DNA of 64,000 nt from Erginobacter sp964587835 (GCA_964587835.1 CAZPMN010000002.1:97201-161200); one strand, 5' to 3'; shown: positions 8,626 through 18,086, numbered from the stretch's first letter. Numbers and translations: made by a program. Notes: generated from the sequence alone by a model not told the origin.

Positions 8626-9119
8626 CCCTTTCTGCTCTGGAGGATCAATTCCGCTATTTCCATCACCGCCCCCTCCCCTCCCCGGTTATTCGTCACGTAA
8701 TCGGCCGCCGCGCGCAGCGCCGGATGAGCGTCCGCCACCGCCACGGAGAGTCCGACCTTCCGCATCACCTCCAGATCGGCCAGGTCATCGCCAACGTAGG
8801 CGGTCTCTTCTTCCCGGCAGCAATGACGTTCCAACAATTCCGCCAGGACCGCCGCCTTGTTCTCCACTCCCTGGTGAATCTCACCGATTCCCAGTTCCCG
8901 GCCGCGGTGCTGGACCGCTTCCGAGCGGCGGCCGCTGATCAGGGCCACGGCCAGGCCGGCGCGGAGAAGACGGACCAGGGCCGATCCGTCCCGAACGTGA
9001 AAGGCCTTTAACTCCTCCCCCCGAGGTCCGAGATATATCCGGCCGTCGGTAAGCACCCCGTCGACATCGAGCAGGAGAAGTTTGACCCGCCCGGCCCGGA
9101 TCCTGATATCTTCCGTCAT
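8622..9119 (-). CDS. kdsC: 3-deoxy-D-manno-octulosonate-8-phosphate phosphatase
   Basis: KdsC is a small HAD phosphatase that removes phosphate from Kdo-8-phosphate. Motif I is LLLDVDGVLTDG, motif II is ALISGRR, and motif IV is AYVGDDLADLEVM; GLSVAVADAHP is typical of KdsC. I chose the ATG at 9119 (165 residues), which has GAGG upstream and gives the normal short leader before motif I. An in-frame GTG at 9182 would add 21 unlikely residues and overlap kdsD. It overlaps lptC by four bases. Confidence 0.93.
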   Translation of the reverse strand: MTEDIRIRAGRVKLLLLDVDGVLTDGRIYLGPRGEELKAFHVRDGSALVRLLRAGLAVALISGRRSEAVQHRGRELGIGEIHQGVENKAAVLAELLERHCCREEETAYVGDDLADLEVMRKVGLSVAVADAHPALRAAADYVTNNRGGEGAVMEIAELILQSRKG

Positions 9120-9171
9120 CCCGGCCCTCGACCCGCTGCCGCACCAATTCCGATCATGGTTATCTTCCCGG

Positions 9172-10161
9172 TCAGACCACACCGGCCTTCAAAAGATCCT
9201 GGACGTCGAGCATGCCAACCGGCTCGTGGCGGTCGTTGATCACCGGAATTTCATCGACTTGACGGTCCCCAAGCAGCTTCAGAGCCTCTCCGGCCAGCCG
9301 GTCGGCGGTGATTGTCAGCGGATCGCGAGTCATCACCTCGCCGACCGGGCGGCGCAGAATCTCCGGCCGGTCTTCGATCTGCCGACGGAGATCGCCGTCG
9401 GTGAAGAATCCGGAGAGCCGCCCTGACCCATCCACCACGCTGGCCGCTCCCGCCCGAGCGGATGTTATCCGGAGGATCACGTCCTTGACCGAAGTCTCCT
9501 CGCCGACGACCGGATTGGCCTGGCCGACCCGCATCAAATCCGAAACTTTCAGGATCAGAGACTTGCCGAGGGCGCCGGCGGGGTGCAGCCGAGCGAAATC
9601 GGCGGGCTGGAACCCCCGTTTCTCAATCAGGGCCACGGCCAGGGCATCGCCCAGAGCCAGGGCGGCGGTGGTGCTGGCGGTCGGGGCGAGATTGAGCGGA
9701 CAGGCCTCCTTCTCCACTCCGGAATCCAGGACAACGTCGCTGTGCACGGCCAATGCCGATTTTAGGTTGCCGGTGATCGCGATCAGGGGAATCCCCATCC
9801 GTTTGATGTAAGGAATCAGGTTCTTGATCTCGTCCGACTCCCCGCTCCGGGAAATCATCACCACGGCGTCATTCTCGCCGACAATCCCCAAATCCCCGTG
9901 GAGGGCTTCCACCGGATGCAGGCTCAGGCTGGGAGATCCGGTGCTGGCCAAGGTGGCCGATATCTTGCGAGCGATAATTCCGGCCTTCCCCATCCCGACC
10001 ACGATAATCCTCCCCCGGCACCGGTAGAGGATCTTCACCGCTTCGGTGAATTCCCGCCCCAGACGGGGGATCAGGGCCAGGACGGCCTCGGCCTCGATCC
10101 GGAGAACCTCCCGGGCGACGGCCTCCAGGTCGATGTCTTTCGGTGGATTTTTATCATTCAT
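9172..10161 (-). CDS. kdsD: D-arabinose-5-phosphate isomerase
   Basis: KdsD converts ribulose-5-phosphate to arabinose-5-phosphate, the entry step to Kdo. The 329-residue protein has a SIS domain (GMGKAGIIARKISATLASTG; HGDLGIVGENDAVVMISRSGES; NLAPTASTTAALALGDALA) and two C-terminal CBS domains from about residue 205, as in KdsD/GutQ. It overlaps kdsA by eight bases and precedes kdsC, so four consecutive genes make and process Kdo. Confidence 0.95.
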   Translation of the reverse strand: MNDKNPPKDIDLEAVAREVLRIEAEAVLALIPRLGREFTEAVKILYRCRGRIIVVGMGKAGIIARKISATLASTGSPSLSLHPVEALHGDLGIVGENDAVVMISRSGESDEIKNLIPYIKRMGIPLIAITGNLKSALAVHSDVVLDSGVEKEACPLNLAPTASTTAALALGDALAVALIEKRGFQPADFARLHPAGALGKSLILKVSDLMRVGQANPVVGEETSVKDVILRITSARAGAASVVDGSGRLSGFFTDGDLRRQIEDRPEILRRPVGEVMTRDPLTITADRLAGEALKLLGDRQVDEIPVINDRHEPVGMLDVQDLLKAGVV

Positions 10162-10990
10162 CGGCTTTTACCATCTCATCGATCCGGGCTACCGTTTGGA
10201 GCAAGGCCGGCAGGTCGGTCAGGGGAAAGACGCTGGAAGCGTCGGAGAGCGATTCCTCCGGGCGGTCGTGCGTTTCCATAAACAGACCGTCAACACCAGC
10301 CGCCACCGCCGCCCGGGCCAAGTAGGGAACAAACTCCCGGTTTCCGCCGGTAAACCCCTCCCCTCCCCCGGGGAGCTGGACGCTGTGGGTGGCGTCAAAT
10401 ATCACCGGGCACCCGAAATCCCGGATCAGCGGCAGGGCCCGGAAATCATTTATGAGATTATGGTATCCAAAACTGACTCCCCGTTCGGTGATACAAACCC
10501 GCTCGTTCCCGGCGGCGGCGCATTTCTCGATCACGTGCCGGATGTCCCCGGGAGCGAGGAACTGCCCTTTCTTCACGTTGACCGGCAGTCCGGTAGCCGA
10601 CGCGGCCAGCAGCATATCGGTCTGGCGGCAAAGAAAGGCCGGAACCTGCAGGATGTCGGCCGTCCTCCCGGCGACGGCGGCGTCCTCGGGGCGGTGAAAA
10701 TCAACCAGGATCGGCAGTTCGAGTTCCTCCTTCACCCGGGCGAGGATTTTCAGGCCTTCCTTCAGACCCGGGCCCCGGTACGATTTGATCGAGGTCCGGT
10801 TGGCCTTGTCATAGGAGGCCTTGAAGACCAGGGAGAGGGAAACCTCCCGGCAGATATCCCGCAGGGTCGAAGCGACTTTCAGGGTGTGCTCTTCGCTCTC
10901 GATTACACAGAGCCCGGCAAAGATCACCAGGGGCCTTCGCCCGCCGATCTGAACTCCCCCGATCTCGAATTCCTTGGTCTTGACTATCAT
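10154..10990 (-). CDS. kdsA: 3-deoxy-8-phosphooctulonate synthase
   Basis: KdsA condenses PEP with arabinose-5-phosphate to Kdo-8-phosphate. The 278-residue protein has the class I DAHP-synthase barrel: IFAGLCVIESEEH (usually AGPCxIES, here with Leu for Pro), FKASYDKANRTS, LVDFHRPED, CITERGVSFGYHNL and FDATHSVQLPGGG. The Cys in the first motif and the C/H/E/D metal positions hint at the metal-dependent type, though I have not aligned it. It overlaps kdsD and lies 109 nt downstream of kdsB. Confidence 0.96.
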   Translation of the reverse strand: MIVKTKEFEIGGVQIGGRRPLVIFAGLCVIESEEHTLKVASTLRDICREVSLSLVFKASYDKANRTSIKSYRGPGLKEGLKILARVKEELELPILVDFHRPEDAAVAGRTADILQVPAFLCRQTDMLLAASATGLPVNVKKGQFLAPGDIRHVIEKCAAAGNERVCITERGVSFGYHNLINDFRALPLIRDFGCPVIFDATHSVQLPGGGEGFTGGNREFVPYLARAAVAAGVDGLFMETHDRPEESLSDASSVFPLTDLPALLQTVARIDEMVKADE

Positions 10991-11099
10991 CTTTCCTTCC
11001 TGGTTTGGCTATTTAACCACAGAACTCCGGATGCTGAAGCTACCTATTTAACCTCTTTCTATATGTATTCTCCATCTCCTTCTCAGCCCCAAAGGTAAA

Positions 11100-11903
11100 T
11101 TAATCTATATTTTCTTTGCGTTCCTTTTCCTCCTGGGCGCCGTGGCGGTGAATATTTTCCAGGAAAACCCGGGCCCGAGCCAGATCGGCCGGCGTGTCGA
11201 TCCCGATGGTATCATAATCCGTTTCCAGCGCTTTCATCCGGTAACCGTACTCCAGGACTCTCAACTGCTCCAGCCGTTCCTGAACCTCAAGCGGCCCCGG
11301 TTCCAACCCGACCAGGAGGCGGAGAAACTCCCCCCGGTAACCGTAAAGCCCGATATGCCGAAAGGCCCGGTGAGACGATTCCGGACCGGCGGCCGGAATC
11401 GGGGACCGGGAAAAATACAGAGCAAACCCCTTCCGGTCTATAACCGCCTTGACCTGGTTGGGGTCGTCCATCCAGTCCCCCCGCGGCACCTTCCTGACCA
11501 GGGTCACCGCCGGCAAAGCCGGATCCGCGGTCAGTTCCCGGACCAGGAGATCGATCATCCCGGGTCTTAGGAAGGGCTCGTCACCCTGGATATTGATTAC
11601 GATCCCTGCTGCCATTCCCCGGCAGGCCTCGGCCGTCCGCTCGGTGCCGGTCCGGGGGGCGGCCGAGGTCATAATCACCCTTCCCCCAAACCTCTCCACC
11701 GCCTTCCGAATCCGGGTGTCTTCGGTGGCCACGACAAGTTCGTCCAGCTCTGAAGCCTGCTCGGCCTGGCGATAGACGTGCTCGAGCACCGTCCGACCGC
11801 CGAGGGGCGCCAGGAGCTTTCCCGGAAACCGGGTCGCCCCCCAGCGGGCGGGAATTACCCCGACCGCGCGCCCGCCCCTGTCTTCTTCCCCACCCTTTTT
11901 CAC
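11100..11903 (-). CDS. kdsB: 3-deoxy-manno-octulosonate cytidylyltransferase
   Basis: KdsB activates Kdo as CMP-Kdo for transfer to lipid A. Signatures are VIPARWGATRFPGKLLAPLGG near the N-terminus, VVATEDTRI, NIQGDEPFLRPGMI and HIGLYGYR. The start is the GTG at 11903, which forms a GTGA overlap with the end of gmhB. The reading frame stays open upstream to 11990, but those extra 29 residues are basic and low-complexity and lie inside gmhB. The length is then 267, slightly above the usual 250. Confidence 0.94.
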   Translation of the reverse strand: MKKGGEEDRGGRAVGVIPARWGATRFPGKLLAPLGGRTVLEHVYRQAEQASELDELVVATEDTRIRKAVERFGGRVIMTSAAPRTGTERTAEACRGMAAGIVINIQGDEPFLRPGMIDLLVRELTADPALPAVTLVRKVPRGDWMDDPNQVKAVIDRKGFALYFSRSPIPAAGPESSHRAFRHIGLYGYRGEFLRLLVGLEPGPLEVQERLEQLRVLEYGYRMKALETDYDTIGIDTPADLARARVFLENIHRHGAQEEKERKENID

Positions 11904-12490
11904 GGCCTTTCTCCGGTCCCGCCCGCGCCGCCGATTATCCAGAGGGCGGCCTGGTAGAGATCTCCGACGACCCGGTCGGGCTCCCGCCATTCGTCCCGAC
12001 CGCGCAACCGATCCAGTTTCCCGGCCTCAGCCAGCAGCACCGTGCGGCATCCGGCCGCCCGACCGGCCAAAATATCGCTGATCTTATCTCCGATTAGGTA
12101 AGACTTCGCCAGCTCAACCCCGTGCCGGCCGGCCAAATCCAGGATCATCCCGGGTGCTGGTTTCCGGCACCGGCAACCTTCATCCGGCCGGTGAGGACAG
12201 TAGGCGATCCCGGCCAGGGAAACCCCGCCGTCCGCCAAATCGCGCGCGATCTTCCGGTGTACCTCCTCCACCGCCGACTCGGTGAAATACCCCCTCCCCA
12301 CCCCCGACTGGTTGGTAACAACGAAGAGGAGGAATCCGCTGTCGGATAGAAGTTTCAGTCCTCGGCGGGCGGCCGGGTAAAGAATGCAGTCATCCGGCGA
12401 GTGGAGATAACCGGTGTCGGGATGAATGGTCCCGTCCCGGTCGAGAAAGACACCTCTTTTATTCCCAGTTAAGCGCGTTCTGGAGTTCAT
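11900..12490 (-). CDS. gmhB: D-glycero-beta-D-manno-heptose-1,7-bisphosphate 7-phosphatase
   Basis: This HAD phosphatase removes the 7-phosphate in ADP-heptose synthesis. Motif I is GVFLDRDGTIHPDTGYL, motif II lies in VVTNQSGVGRGYF, the structural zinc loop is CPHRPDEGCRCRKPAPGM (three Cys and one His, characteristic of GmhB), and motif IV is YLIGDKISDI. It overlaps the kinase gene by 32 bases if the ATG at 12490 is used, and kdsB by four. Heptose and Kdo genes are thus interleaved in one translation-coupled run. Confidence 0.93.
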   Translation of the reverse strand: MNSRTRLTGNKRGVFLDRDGTIHPDTGYLHSPDDCILYPAARRGLKLLSDSGFLLFVVTNQSGVGRGYFTESAVEEVHRKIARDLADGGVSLAGIAYCPHRPDEGCRCRKPAPGMILDLAGRHGVELAKSYLIGDKISDILAGRAAGCRTVLLAEAGKLDRLRGRDEWREPDRVVGDLYQAALWIIGGAGGTGERP

Positions 12491-13430
12491 CCGTTGTCAG
12501 GGTGGCGGTACCGAGCTTTCCGACCACCACCCCGGCCGCGCAATTGGCGATCCGGGAGGCCTCCCGGAGATCCGCCCCTGAGGCCAAAGCGAGAGCGAGC
12601 GTGCCGATCACGGTATCCCCGGCCCCGGAAACATCGAAGACCTCCCGGGCCACGGTGGGAATCTGGACGACCTTCTTCTTCCGCTCGAAGAGGCACATCC
12701 CCTCCTCGCCCAGGGTGATCAAAACCGAATCCGACCCCCATTTTCTCAAGAGCGTGCGACCCAGCAAGTCCAGGGAAACTTCCCTCCCCAGCCGGGCCAG
12801 TTCAATTGCCTCCCTCAGGTTGGGACTGATCAGCCGGGCCCCCCGGTAACTGAACCGGTGCCGGCCGTTGGGATCAACCACCAGAAACGATTCCCGGCGA
12901 CGGGCAAAATCGATCAGACGGTCGATCAGATCCTGGTCGACCACTCCCTTGCCGTAATCCTCCAGGATAATGCCGTCGATCCGACTGGTAATACTTTGAA
13001 TGGCGGCCAGCAGTCGCTTTTTCTCCCCCGGTCCGATCGTTCCCGGGAACTCCCGGTCAATCCTGACCACCTGCTGGTGACCGGCAACCACCCGGGACTT
13101 GGTCACGGTGGGACGTCCCCGGTCGACTACCAGGGCCCGCCCGTCAATCTTTTTCTCTTTGAGCAGACGCTTCAACTGCCGGCCGGGCGGGTCGGCGCCG
13201 ATGACTCCGGCCAGGATCGGCCGCCCCCCCAGGGAATTGATATTATTAGCCACGTTGGCGGAGCCCCCGAGTACCTGGGTCTCAGCGGAGATCCTCACCA
13301 CCGGAACCGGGGCTTCCGGAGAGATTCTCTCCACCTCTCCCTGGATGTAGAGGTCAAGCATCACGTCGCCGACCACCAGGATGCGCTTGCCGGCAAAACC
13401 GGAGATGATTTTATTCCATTTCTCGCTCAT
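12459..13430 (-). CDS. hldA: D-glycero-beta-D-manno-heptose-7-phosphate kinase (kinase-only form)
   Basis: A PfkB/ribokinase-type sugar kinase of 323 residues matching the N-terminal half of HldE (RfaE1). Signatures are VVGDVMLDLYIQGEVERISPEAP, GGSANVANNINSLG, DYGKGVV, SPNLREA, and the catalytic DVSGAGDTVIG near 265. It adds phosphate at C1 of heptose-7-phosphate. The nucleotidyltransferase half found in enterobacterial HldE is absent, and no separate hldC/rfaE2 gene is in the window. gmhB lies immediately downstream. Confidence 0.93.
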   Translation of the reverse strand: MSEKWNKIISGFAGKRILVVGDVMLDLYIQGEVERISPEAPVPVVRISAETQVLGGSANVANNINSLGGRPILAGVIGADPPGRQLKRLLKEKKIDGRALVVDRGRPTVTKSRVVAGHQQVVRIDREFPGTIGPGEKKRLLAAIQSITSRIDGIILEDYGKGVVDQDLIDRLIDFARRRESFLVVDPNGRHRFSYRGARLISPNLREAIELARLGREVSLDLLGRTLLRKWGSDSVLITLGEEGMCLFERKKKVVQIPTVAREVFDVSGAGDTVIGTLALALASGADLREASRIANCAAGVVVGKLGTATLTTDELQNALNWE

Positions 13431-13530
13431 AACCTTATCTGATAACCAGAGCAGGACCTCCGAGAATACGGAAAATCGCCTAAACCATATATGAATTCAG
13501 AAACAGCTTGAATGGATTCTCTGTAATCCA

Positions 13531-14526
13531 TCACTGCCCCGTTGCCGCCAGATAACATTCCGGGATCAGGTAGTTCTGCACGTAATCGGCGACCGCCTCC
13601 TCCAGGGAAGCAACCGGCCGGTCATATCCCGCTCGGCGCAGTTTCTCCATCTCCGCCTCGGTATGATACTGGTAGGTCTCCCTGATCTCCTCGGGCATGG
13701 AGATGTAAGTAACCTGCATTTTGGCCTCCAAGGCGGAAAAAATGGCCGCCGCCAGGTCATTCCAGGTCCGGGCCGTTCCGGAACCGATATTGAAGATACC
13801 GCTCAAGCCGGGGCTTCGGTGAATAAAGAGGACCATTTCCAGGGCATCCTTGATATAGATGAAATCCCGATCCTGCTCCCCGTCCCGCCAACCGTCCCGG
13901 TAGGACAAGAAGAGCTGAAGCCGACCCCGATCGCGAATCTGCTCGTATCCCTTGCAGACCATCGAACGCATCGGTCCCTTGTGGTATTCGTTGGGCCCGA
14001 AGACGTTAAAAAACTTCAGCCCAACAATCTTCTCCAGCCAACCCTGGCGGTGGGCGTAAAGATCAAAGAGGTGTTTGGAAAAACCATACTTGTTCAGCGG
14101 TCGGAGCTTCTCCAGTTCCTTCTCCCGGTCGCCATAGCCCCGGTCCCCGCTCCCATAGGTAGCGGCGCTGGAGGCATAGATGAAACGGACACCAGCCTCC
14201 AGGGCGTAGGCTGCCAGGGTCTTGCTGTATTCAAAATTGTTCTTAACCAGGTAACGGGTATCGGTCTCCGCCGTGGAGGAACAGGCCCCGAAGTGGAAGA
14301 TCGTCTTCAGGGTATCCGGCAGATCCCGCTGGCGGACCCGTTCCAGGAAATCATCCTTCTCCTGGTAATCGGAGAAGCTCAATCCGGCCAGGTTCTTCCA
14401 TTTCTCGCCAGCGCCCAGGGAGTCCACGATCAGAATATCCCTCTCCCCTTCCTGGTTCAGGCGCCAGGCCAGGGCCGAGCCGATAAATCCGGCCCCGCCG
14501 GTAATTACAATGGTAGCTCCTTTCAT
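13531..14526 (-). CDS. hldD: ADP-L-glycero-D-manno-heptose-6-epimerase
   Basis: HldD is an extended short-chain dehydrogenase that inverts C6 of ADP-heptose. The NAD(P) loop is VITGGAGFIGSALAWRL, followed by HFGACSSTAETD, YASSAATYG, the catalytic YGFSKHLFD (YxxxK) and FFNVFGPNEYHKGPMRSMV, which are close to the HldD consensus. Length 331 is normal. It is the upstream member of the hldD-hldA-gmhB set, separated by 100 nt from hldA; that gap holds a weak 7-bp stem near 13512-13530 but no obvious terminator. Confidence 0.95.
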   Translation of the reverse strand: MKGATIVITGGAGFIGSALAWRLNQEGERDILIVDSLGAGEKWKNLAGLSFSDYQEKDDFLERVRQRDLPDTLKTIFHFGACSSTAETDTRYLVKNNFEYSKTLAAYALEAGVRFIYASSAATYGSGDRGYGDREKELEKLRPLNKYGFSKHLFDLYAHRQGWLEKIVGLKFFNVFGPNEYHKGPMRSMVCKGYEQIRDRGRLQLFLSYRDGWRDGEQDRDFIYIKDALEMVLFIHRSPGLSGIFNIGSGTARTWNDLAAAIFSALEAKMQVTYISMPEEIRETYQYHTEAEMEKLRRAGYDRPVASLEEAVADYVQNYLIPECYLAATGQ

Positions 14527-14562
14527 GATTATTCCTAAGGCGGGATCTTATCTGAGCCGCCC

Positions 14563-15885
14563 CTATTTCACAAGCCCCAAATCTCCGGCTCGACGGGCGG
14601 CGGCCCGGGCAGCGAGGAGGCCGATAAAAAGCCAGAAAACCAGGGAGATCCTCTCATTGAGCAGAGGATCATCGAATAAAGACCCGATCAGAAAACCGGC
14701 CAGACCACTGATGACCCCGAGGCCGAGGGACTTGCCGAACCAGCCGGAACTGGATTTGTATTCGCGGACCGCCGTCCGGAAAACCGCCGCCAGCAGGAGC
14801 AGGAAAGCCCCCAGACCGACCAGGCCGGTCCCCACCGCCAGGGAGAGGTAAAAATTATGGGGAGCGGTCACCTTCTCGCCGGTATCCAGTACCTGGAACT
14901 CGTTTTCATACTCACTGATAAAGACCCCGTAACCGGGACCGAATCCCAGCAGGGGACGTTCTTGGACCATCCGGCCGGCCGCCTCCCAGTATATCATCCT
15001 CTTGGCCACGTTCTTGTCGGTCCTCCAGGTGGAGAAACTTTTTACCCTCTCTTTCCAATAAGCCTGGGGTCCCATGTTTAATCCCCAGACCAGCAACAGG
15101 ATCATGATAATCAGCAGACCGATAAAGTAGTATTTAGCCTTGCGGGGCACGGTCAGCACCCCCAGGCCGACCAGAAGGCTGATCCAGGCCGTTCGGGAGA
15201 AGGTCAGGAAGAGCGCGAAAAGCAGGAGCAGGGAGTAAAGTACGCAGAGCAACCTGATCCGCCGGGGTGGGGAGAAGAGGAGAGGGGCGAGGGCCCCGGG
15301 TATGAGAAGAACCAGAATCGCCCCGGAGCTGTTGGGATGACCGAAGGAGAGCCAGATCCGCTCGGCTGTCTGGGGGAAAAATATCCCCCCTCGGTAGAGC
15401 CAGAACCCGGCCAGAACCGTTAAACCCAGGGCCACGAACAGTACTGCCGTGACTGCTTTCTGGAAGCTTTCCCGGCGCAAAACGGAAAGCAGGAGCAAAA
15501 ACCAGCAAACCTCGATAAGCAGGCTCTGGAAGCCGGTCTTCCAGCTCACAGACTGATCCCGGGAGAGCAAGAACGCCGCCGTGGCCGCGGCCAGGTAGAT
15601 CAAGACCGGAATCTCCAGGCCGGTGAATACGGGACGCAGGTGCCTGTCCCAGATGCAACCCGCCAGCCAGACGGCCAGGGCGATGTAGATCAGATTCCTG
15701 ATCTTACCGCCAATGCTGAAGCTGATCCATTCCACGGCCGGGACGGTCAGCTGGTAGACCGGTTGGTCCAGGGAGACATTCTTGGAACTGCGGTTGAGGG
15801 AAACCCTCCCCAGGATATTGAAAAACACTACCAGCAGGACCAGGACCAGCAGGAAGAGCCGGTAATTCTGTCTGAATCTTTCCAT
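14563..15885 (-). CDS. O-antigen ligase / Wzy-like multipass membrane protein
   Basis: A 440-residue membrane protein with about ten to twelve hydrophobic segments. The Wzy_C-type core is visible: PGALAPLLFSPPRR, LFLTFSRTAWISLLVGLGVL, then a long periplasmic loop with GFGPGYGVFISEYENEF and APHNFYLSLAVGTGLVGLGAF. The R of TFSRTAW and the H of APHN are positions conserved in WaaL/Wzy enzymes. It likely joins or polymerises surface glycans at the periplasmic face; ligase and polymerase cannot be told apart from sequence. The neighbours are hldD and glycosyltransferases. Confidence 0.82.
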   Translation of the reverse strand: MERFRQNYRLFLLVLVLLVVFFNILGRVSLNRSSKNVSLDQPVYQLTVPAVEWISFSIGGKIRNLIYIALAVWLAGCIWDRHLRPVFTGLEIPVLIYLAAATAAFLLSRDQSVSWKTGFQSLLIEVCWFLLLLSVLRRESFQKAVTAVLFVALGLTVLAGFWLYRGGIFFPQTAERIWLSFGHPNSSGAILVLLIPGALAPLLFSPPRRIRLLCVLYSLLLLFALFLTFSRTAWISLLVGLGVLTVPRKAKYYFIGLLIIMILLLVWGLNMGPQAYWKERVKSFSTWRTDKNVAKRMIYWEAAGRMVQERPLLGFGPGYGVFISEYENEFQVLDTGEKVTAPHNFYLSLAVGTGLVGLGAFLLLLAAVFRTAVREYKSSSGWFGKSLGLGVISGLAGFLIGSLFDDPLLNERISLVFWLFIGLLAARAAARRAGDLGLVK

Positions 15886-15894
15886 TATTCGTCC

Positions 15895-17019
15895 CTAAAA
15901 CAGCGATCTGATCTCCGCTTCGATGGCGGCCACGGACCGGGCAAGGGCGAATCTGCTGGCCACCTCCCGACGACCCCGGCGGGCCAGACTTTGCGCTCGC
16001 AGCGGATCGGACAGGATCATCAGCGTCCCCTCGGCCAGGGCCTCCGGATCCCCAGGGGGAACAAGGCAGCCCGTTTCTCCGTCGAGGATAATCTCCTCCA
16101 CCCCGCCTGACCGGGCGGCGACCACCGGGAGCTCCCCGGCCAGCGCTTCGGCTACAACCCTCCCGAAGGACTCCGAGGGCGAGGGATGGAGGAGAATGTC
16201 CAAGCCCTGCAGGCGCCGGCGGAGGTTATGGAACTCTCCCTCGAACCGGACCCGTCCTTCCAAATGCAACTCCTGAATCCGGGCGTCCAGCTCCTCCTTG
16301 AACTTCCGAAACCGATCCGGAACTCTGCCCGCGATAACCAACCGGGACCGGGGATGAGCGCGCAGGACTATGGCAAAAGCCTCAATCAGGATCCGATAGC
16401 CTTTCTGGGGTGATATGTCCCCGATACACCCCAGAACCGGCCCCTCTTCTCTCCGGGTAATCTCCCTTTCGGGGGAGCTATCTTCTCCGCCGGGACGGTC
16501 CAGACTGATCCCGGGGTAAATCACCCGGCTCTTCGCTTCCAACCCTCGGCCCAGCAGCGGGACCTGGGCCAACCCGATTTGTGAATTAAAGATCAAACGA
16601 TCGGCCAGCTGAGCGGCGGCCCGCATCTCTTCCCACTCCCGCCTGTCCTGATATCCGGCCGCCAGTTCGTGGATCATCCAGATCACCGGGAGGCCGAGAT
16701 CGGCGGCGGCCTCCACCGACCGGAAAGCCTCCAGGCTGTTGGCCACCACCAATCCGATCCCCCGGGCGGACAGAAATCTTCTCAACCGACGCCGAATCCG
16801 GGGGCGGCCGACCGGTATCTCTTTTCCCAGCCGGGTTCTTCCGTAACAGAAGATCTCGACCCCGGTAAAGTCGTATCTCTCCAGGAGCGGACCGGGGGAC
16901 GGCACCCCGAGCGCCAGGGAGAGATGGCCGGGCCGGGCCGCCAGCCCGCTCACCAATTCCGCCAGGGTGATGGGAGCCCCGTTCAGGATCGCGGCATGAG
17001 TTATAAAACCTACCTTCAT
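15895..17019 (-). CDS. GT4-family glycosyltransferase
   Basis: A 374-residue GT-B enzyme. The N-terminal half begins VGFITHAAILNGAPITLAEL; the C-terminal half has LGCIGDISPQKGYRILIEAF, VIAGRVPD and the nucleotide-sugar site PSPSESFGRVVAEALAGELPVVAARSGGVEE, typical of family GT4. No transmembrane segment is seen, so it should work at the cytoplasmic face. The donor and acceptor cannot be inferred. It lies ten bases upstream of the ligase-like gene. Confidence 0.9.
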   Translation of the reverse strand: MKVGFITHAAILNGAPITLAELVSGLAARPGHLSLALGVPSPGPLLERYDFTGVEIFCYGRTRLGKEIPVGRPRIRRRLRRFLSARGIGLVVANSLEAFRSVEAAADLGLPVIWMIHELAAGYQDRREWEEMRAAAQLADRLIFNSQIGLAQVPLLGRGLEAKSRVIYPGISLDRPGGEDSSPEREITRREEGPVLGCIGDISPQKGYRILIEAFAIVLRAHPRSRLVIAGRVPDRFRKFKEELDARIQELHLEGRVRFEGEFHNLRRRLQGLDILLHPSPSESFGRVVAEALAGELPVVAARSGGVEEIILDGETGCLVPPGDPEALAEGTLMILSDPLRAQSLARRGRREVASRFALARSVAAIEAEIRSLF

Positions 17020-17027
17020 GATAGCTT

Positions 17028-17070
17028 AACCTGATTTTCACTAACCCGATTTATGAACATATCGGGTTAA
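17028..17070. repeat. AACCC...GGGTT palindromic repeat, degenerate copy
   Basis: AACCCGAT (17043-17050) pairs with ATCGGGTT (17061-17068). The left flank, TTAACCTGATTTTCACT, is shared with the copy at 47746-47792, so the repeat unit is larger than the palindrome. Confidence 0.75.
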
Positions 17071-17093
17071 GTATCCGCCCGCCCGGACCGGCT

Positions 17094-18086
17094 TTACAAC
17101 CGGAGGAATTTAAGCAGCTGGTGGGTGAGAAAATTCTTCTTCAGATTGAACCGGACCCGCTTCCTCTCCCCTCTCTCGGGGGAGATCCCGAACAGCCGGC
17201 CCGCCGCCCAGCCGACTCCGCTGAGCATCATTGACCAGCCGATTCCGAGAACGGCCAGGGGTTTGAATGCCAGCTTGAAAAGATGGGCCCGAAGAGGTGG
17301 AGCGGTCTTGGCAAAATAGCGGAACTGGCTCTGAAAAAAATAAAGCAGCGACCGCCCGCCCTCCTGACGGGTGCTCTCCCCACCCCGGTGCACTATCTCC
17401 GCCGCCGGGTTGTACCATACGGTCCAACCCGCCCGGGACAGCCGGCGGCAGAGATCCACCTCTTCAAAGTAAAGGAAGAATCCCTCGTCGAGCATCCCCA
17501 CTTCTTCCAGGGCCTGCCGGCGAAGAAACAGGGCGGCCCCCATCGGCTGATCGACCACTGCCGGGTGCTGGTAGTCGAAATTCGTCTGCAGATAGACGGA
17601 CCGGGCCCGGCCAAAGAGCCCCAGATCGCCAAGAATGGTGAACTGGCGGAAGGCGGCGGCGGTGGTGGGAAAACCTCGTACCGAGGGCTGGAGACTCCCG
17701 TCGGGATTGATCAGCTTAGGCCCGGCCCCCCCGGCGCCCGGATGCTGGTCGAGAAAGCGGACCATCTCCTCCAAAGATCCCGCCGGGACCAGGGTGTCGG
17801 GGTTAAGCAGCAATAGATATCTCCCCCCGCTGGACCGAATCGCCTGGTTACAGGCTGCAGCGAAACCCCGGTTGCGATCATTTTGAATCAAGCTGACTTC
17901 CGGGAAATCTGTTTTCACCGATACGGCGGTGCCGTCGGAAGACCGGTTATCCACTACCAGGACTTCGTAATCGATCTCCGGCCGCGCCCGGCGAAGTGAA
18001 AGCAGACAATCTCTTAAATAATCCCGGACATTCCAGGTGACGAGGCAGATGGAAAGATCCGGTTGTTGTACCGGAACAGGGTGCAT
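17094..18086 (-). CDS. GT2-family glycosyltransferase (rhamnosyltransferase-like)
   Basis: A 330-residue GT-A enzyme with SICLVTWNVRDYLRDCL, EVLVVDNRSSDGTA, NRGFAAACNQAI, LLLNPDTLV (the metal-binding acidic motif) and GFFLYFEEVDLCRRLSRAGW with the general-base region. The pattern resembles WbbL-type dTDP-rhamnosyltransferases. A basic hydrophobic C-terminal patch (about 270-330) may hold it at the membrane. The substrate is not determinable. Confidence 0.9.
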   Translation of the reverse strand: MHPVPVQQPDLSICLVTWNVRDYLRDCLLSLRRARPEIDYEVLVVDNRSSDGTAVSVKTDFPEVSLIQNDRNRGFAAACNQAIRSSGGRYLLLLNPDTLVPAGSLEEMVRFLDQHPGAGGAGPKLINPDGSLQPSVRGFPTTAAAFRQFTILGDLGLFGRARSVYLQTNFDYQHPAVVDQPMGAALFLRRQALEEVGMLDEGFFLYFEEVDLCRRLSRAGWTVWYNPAAEIVHRGGESTRQEGGRSLLYFFQSQFRYFAKTAPPLRAHLFKLAFKPLAVLGIGWSMMLSGVGWAAGRLFGISPERGERKRVRFNLKKNFLTHQLLKFLRL

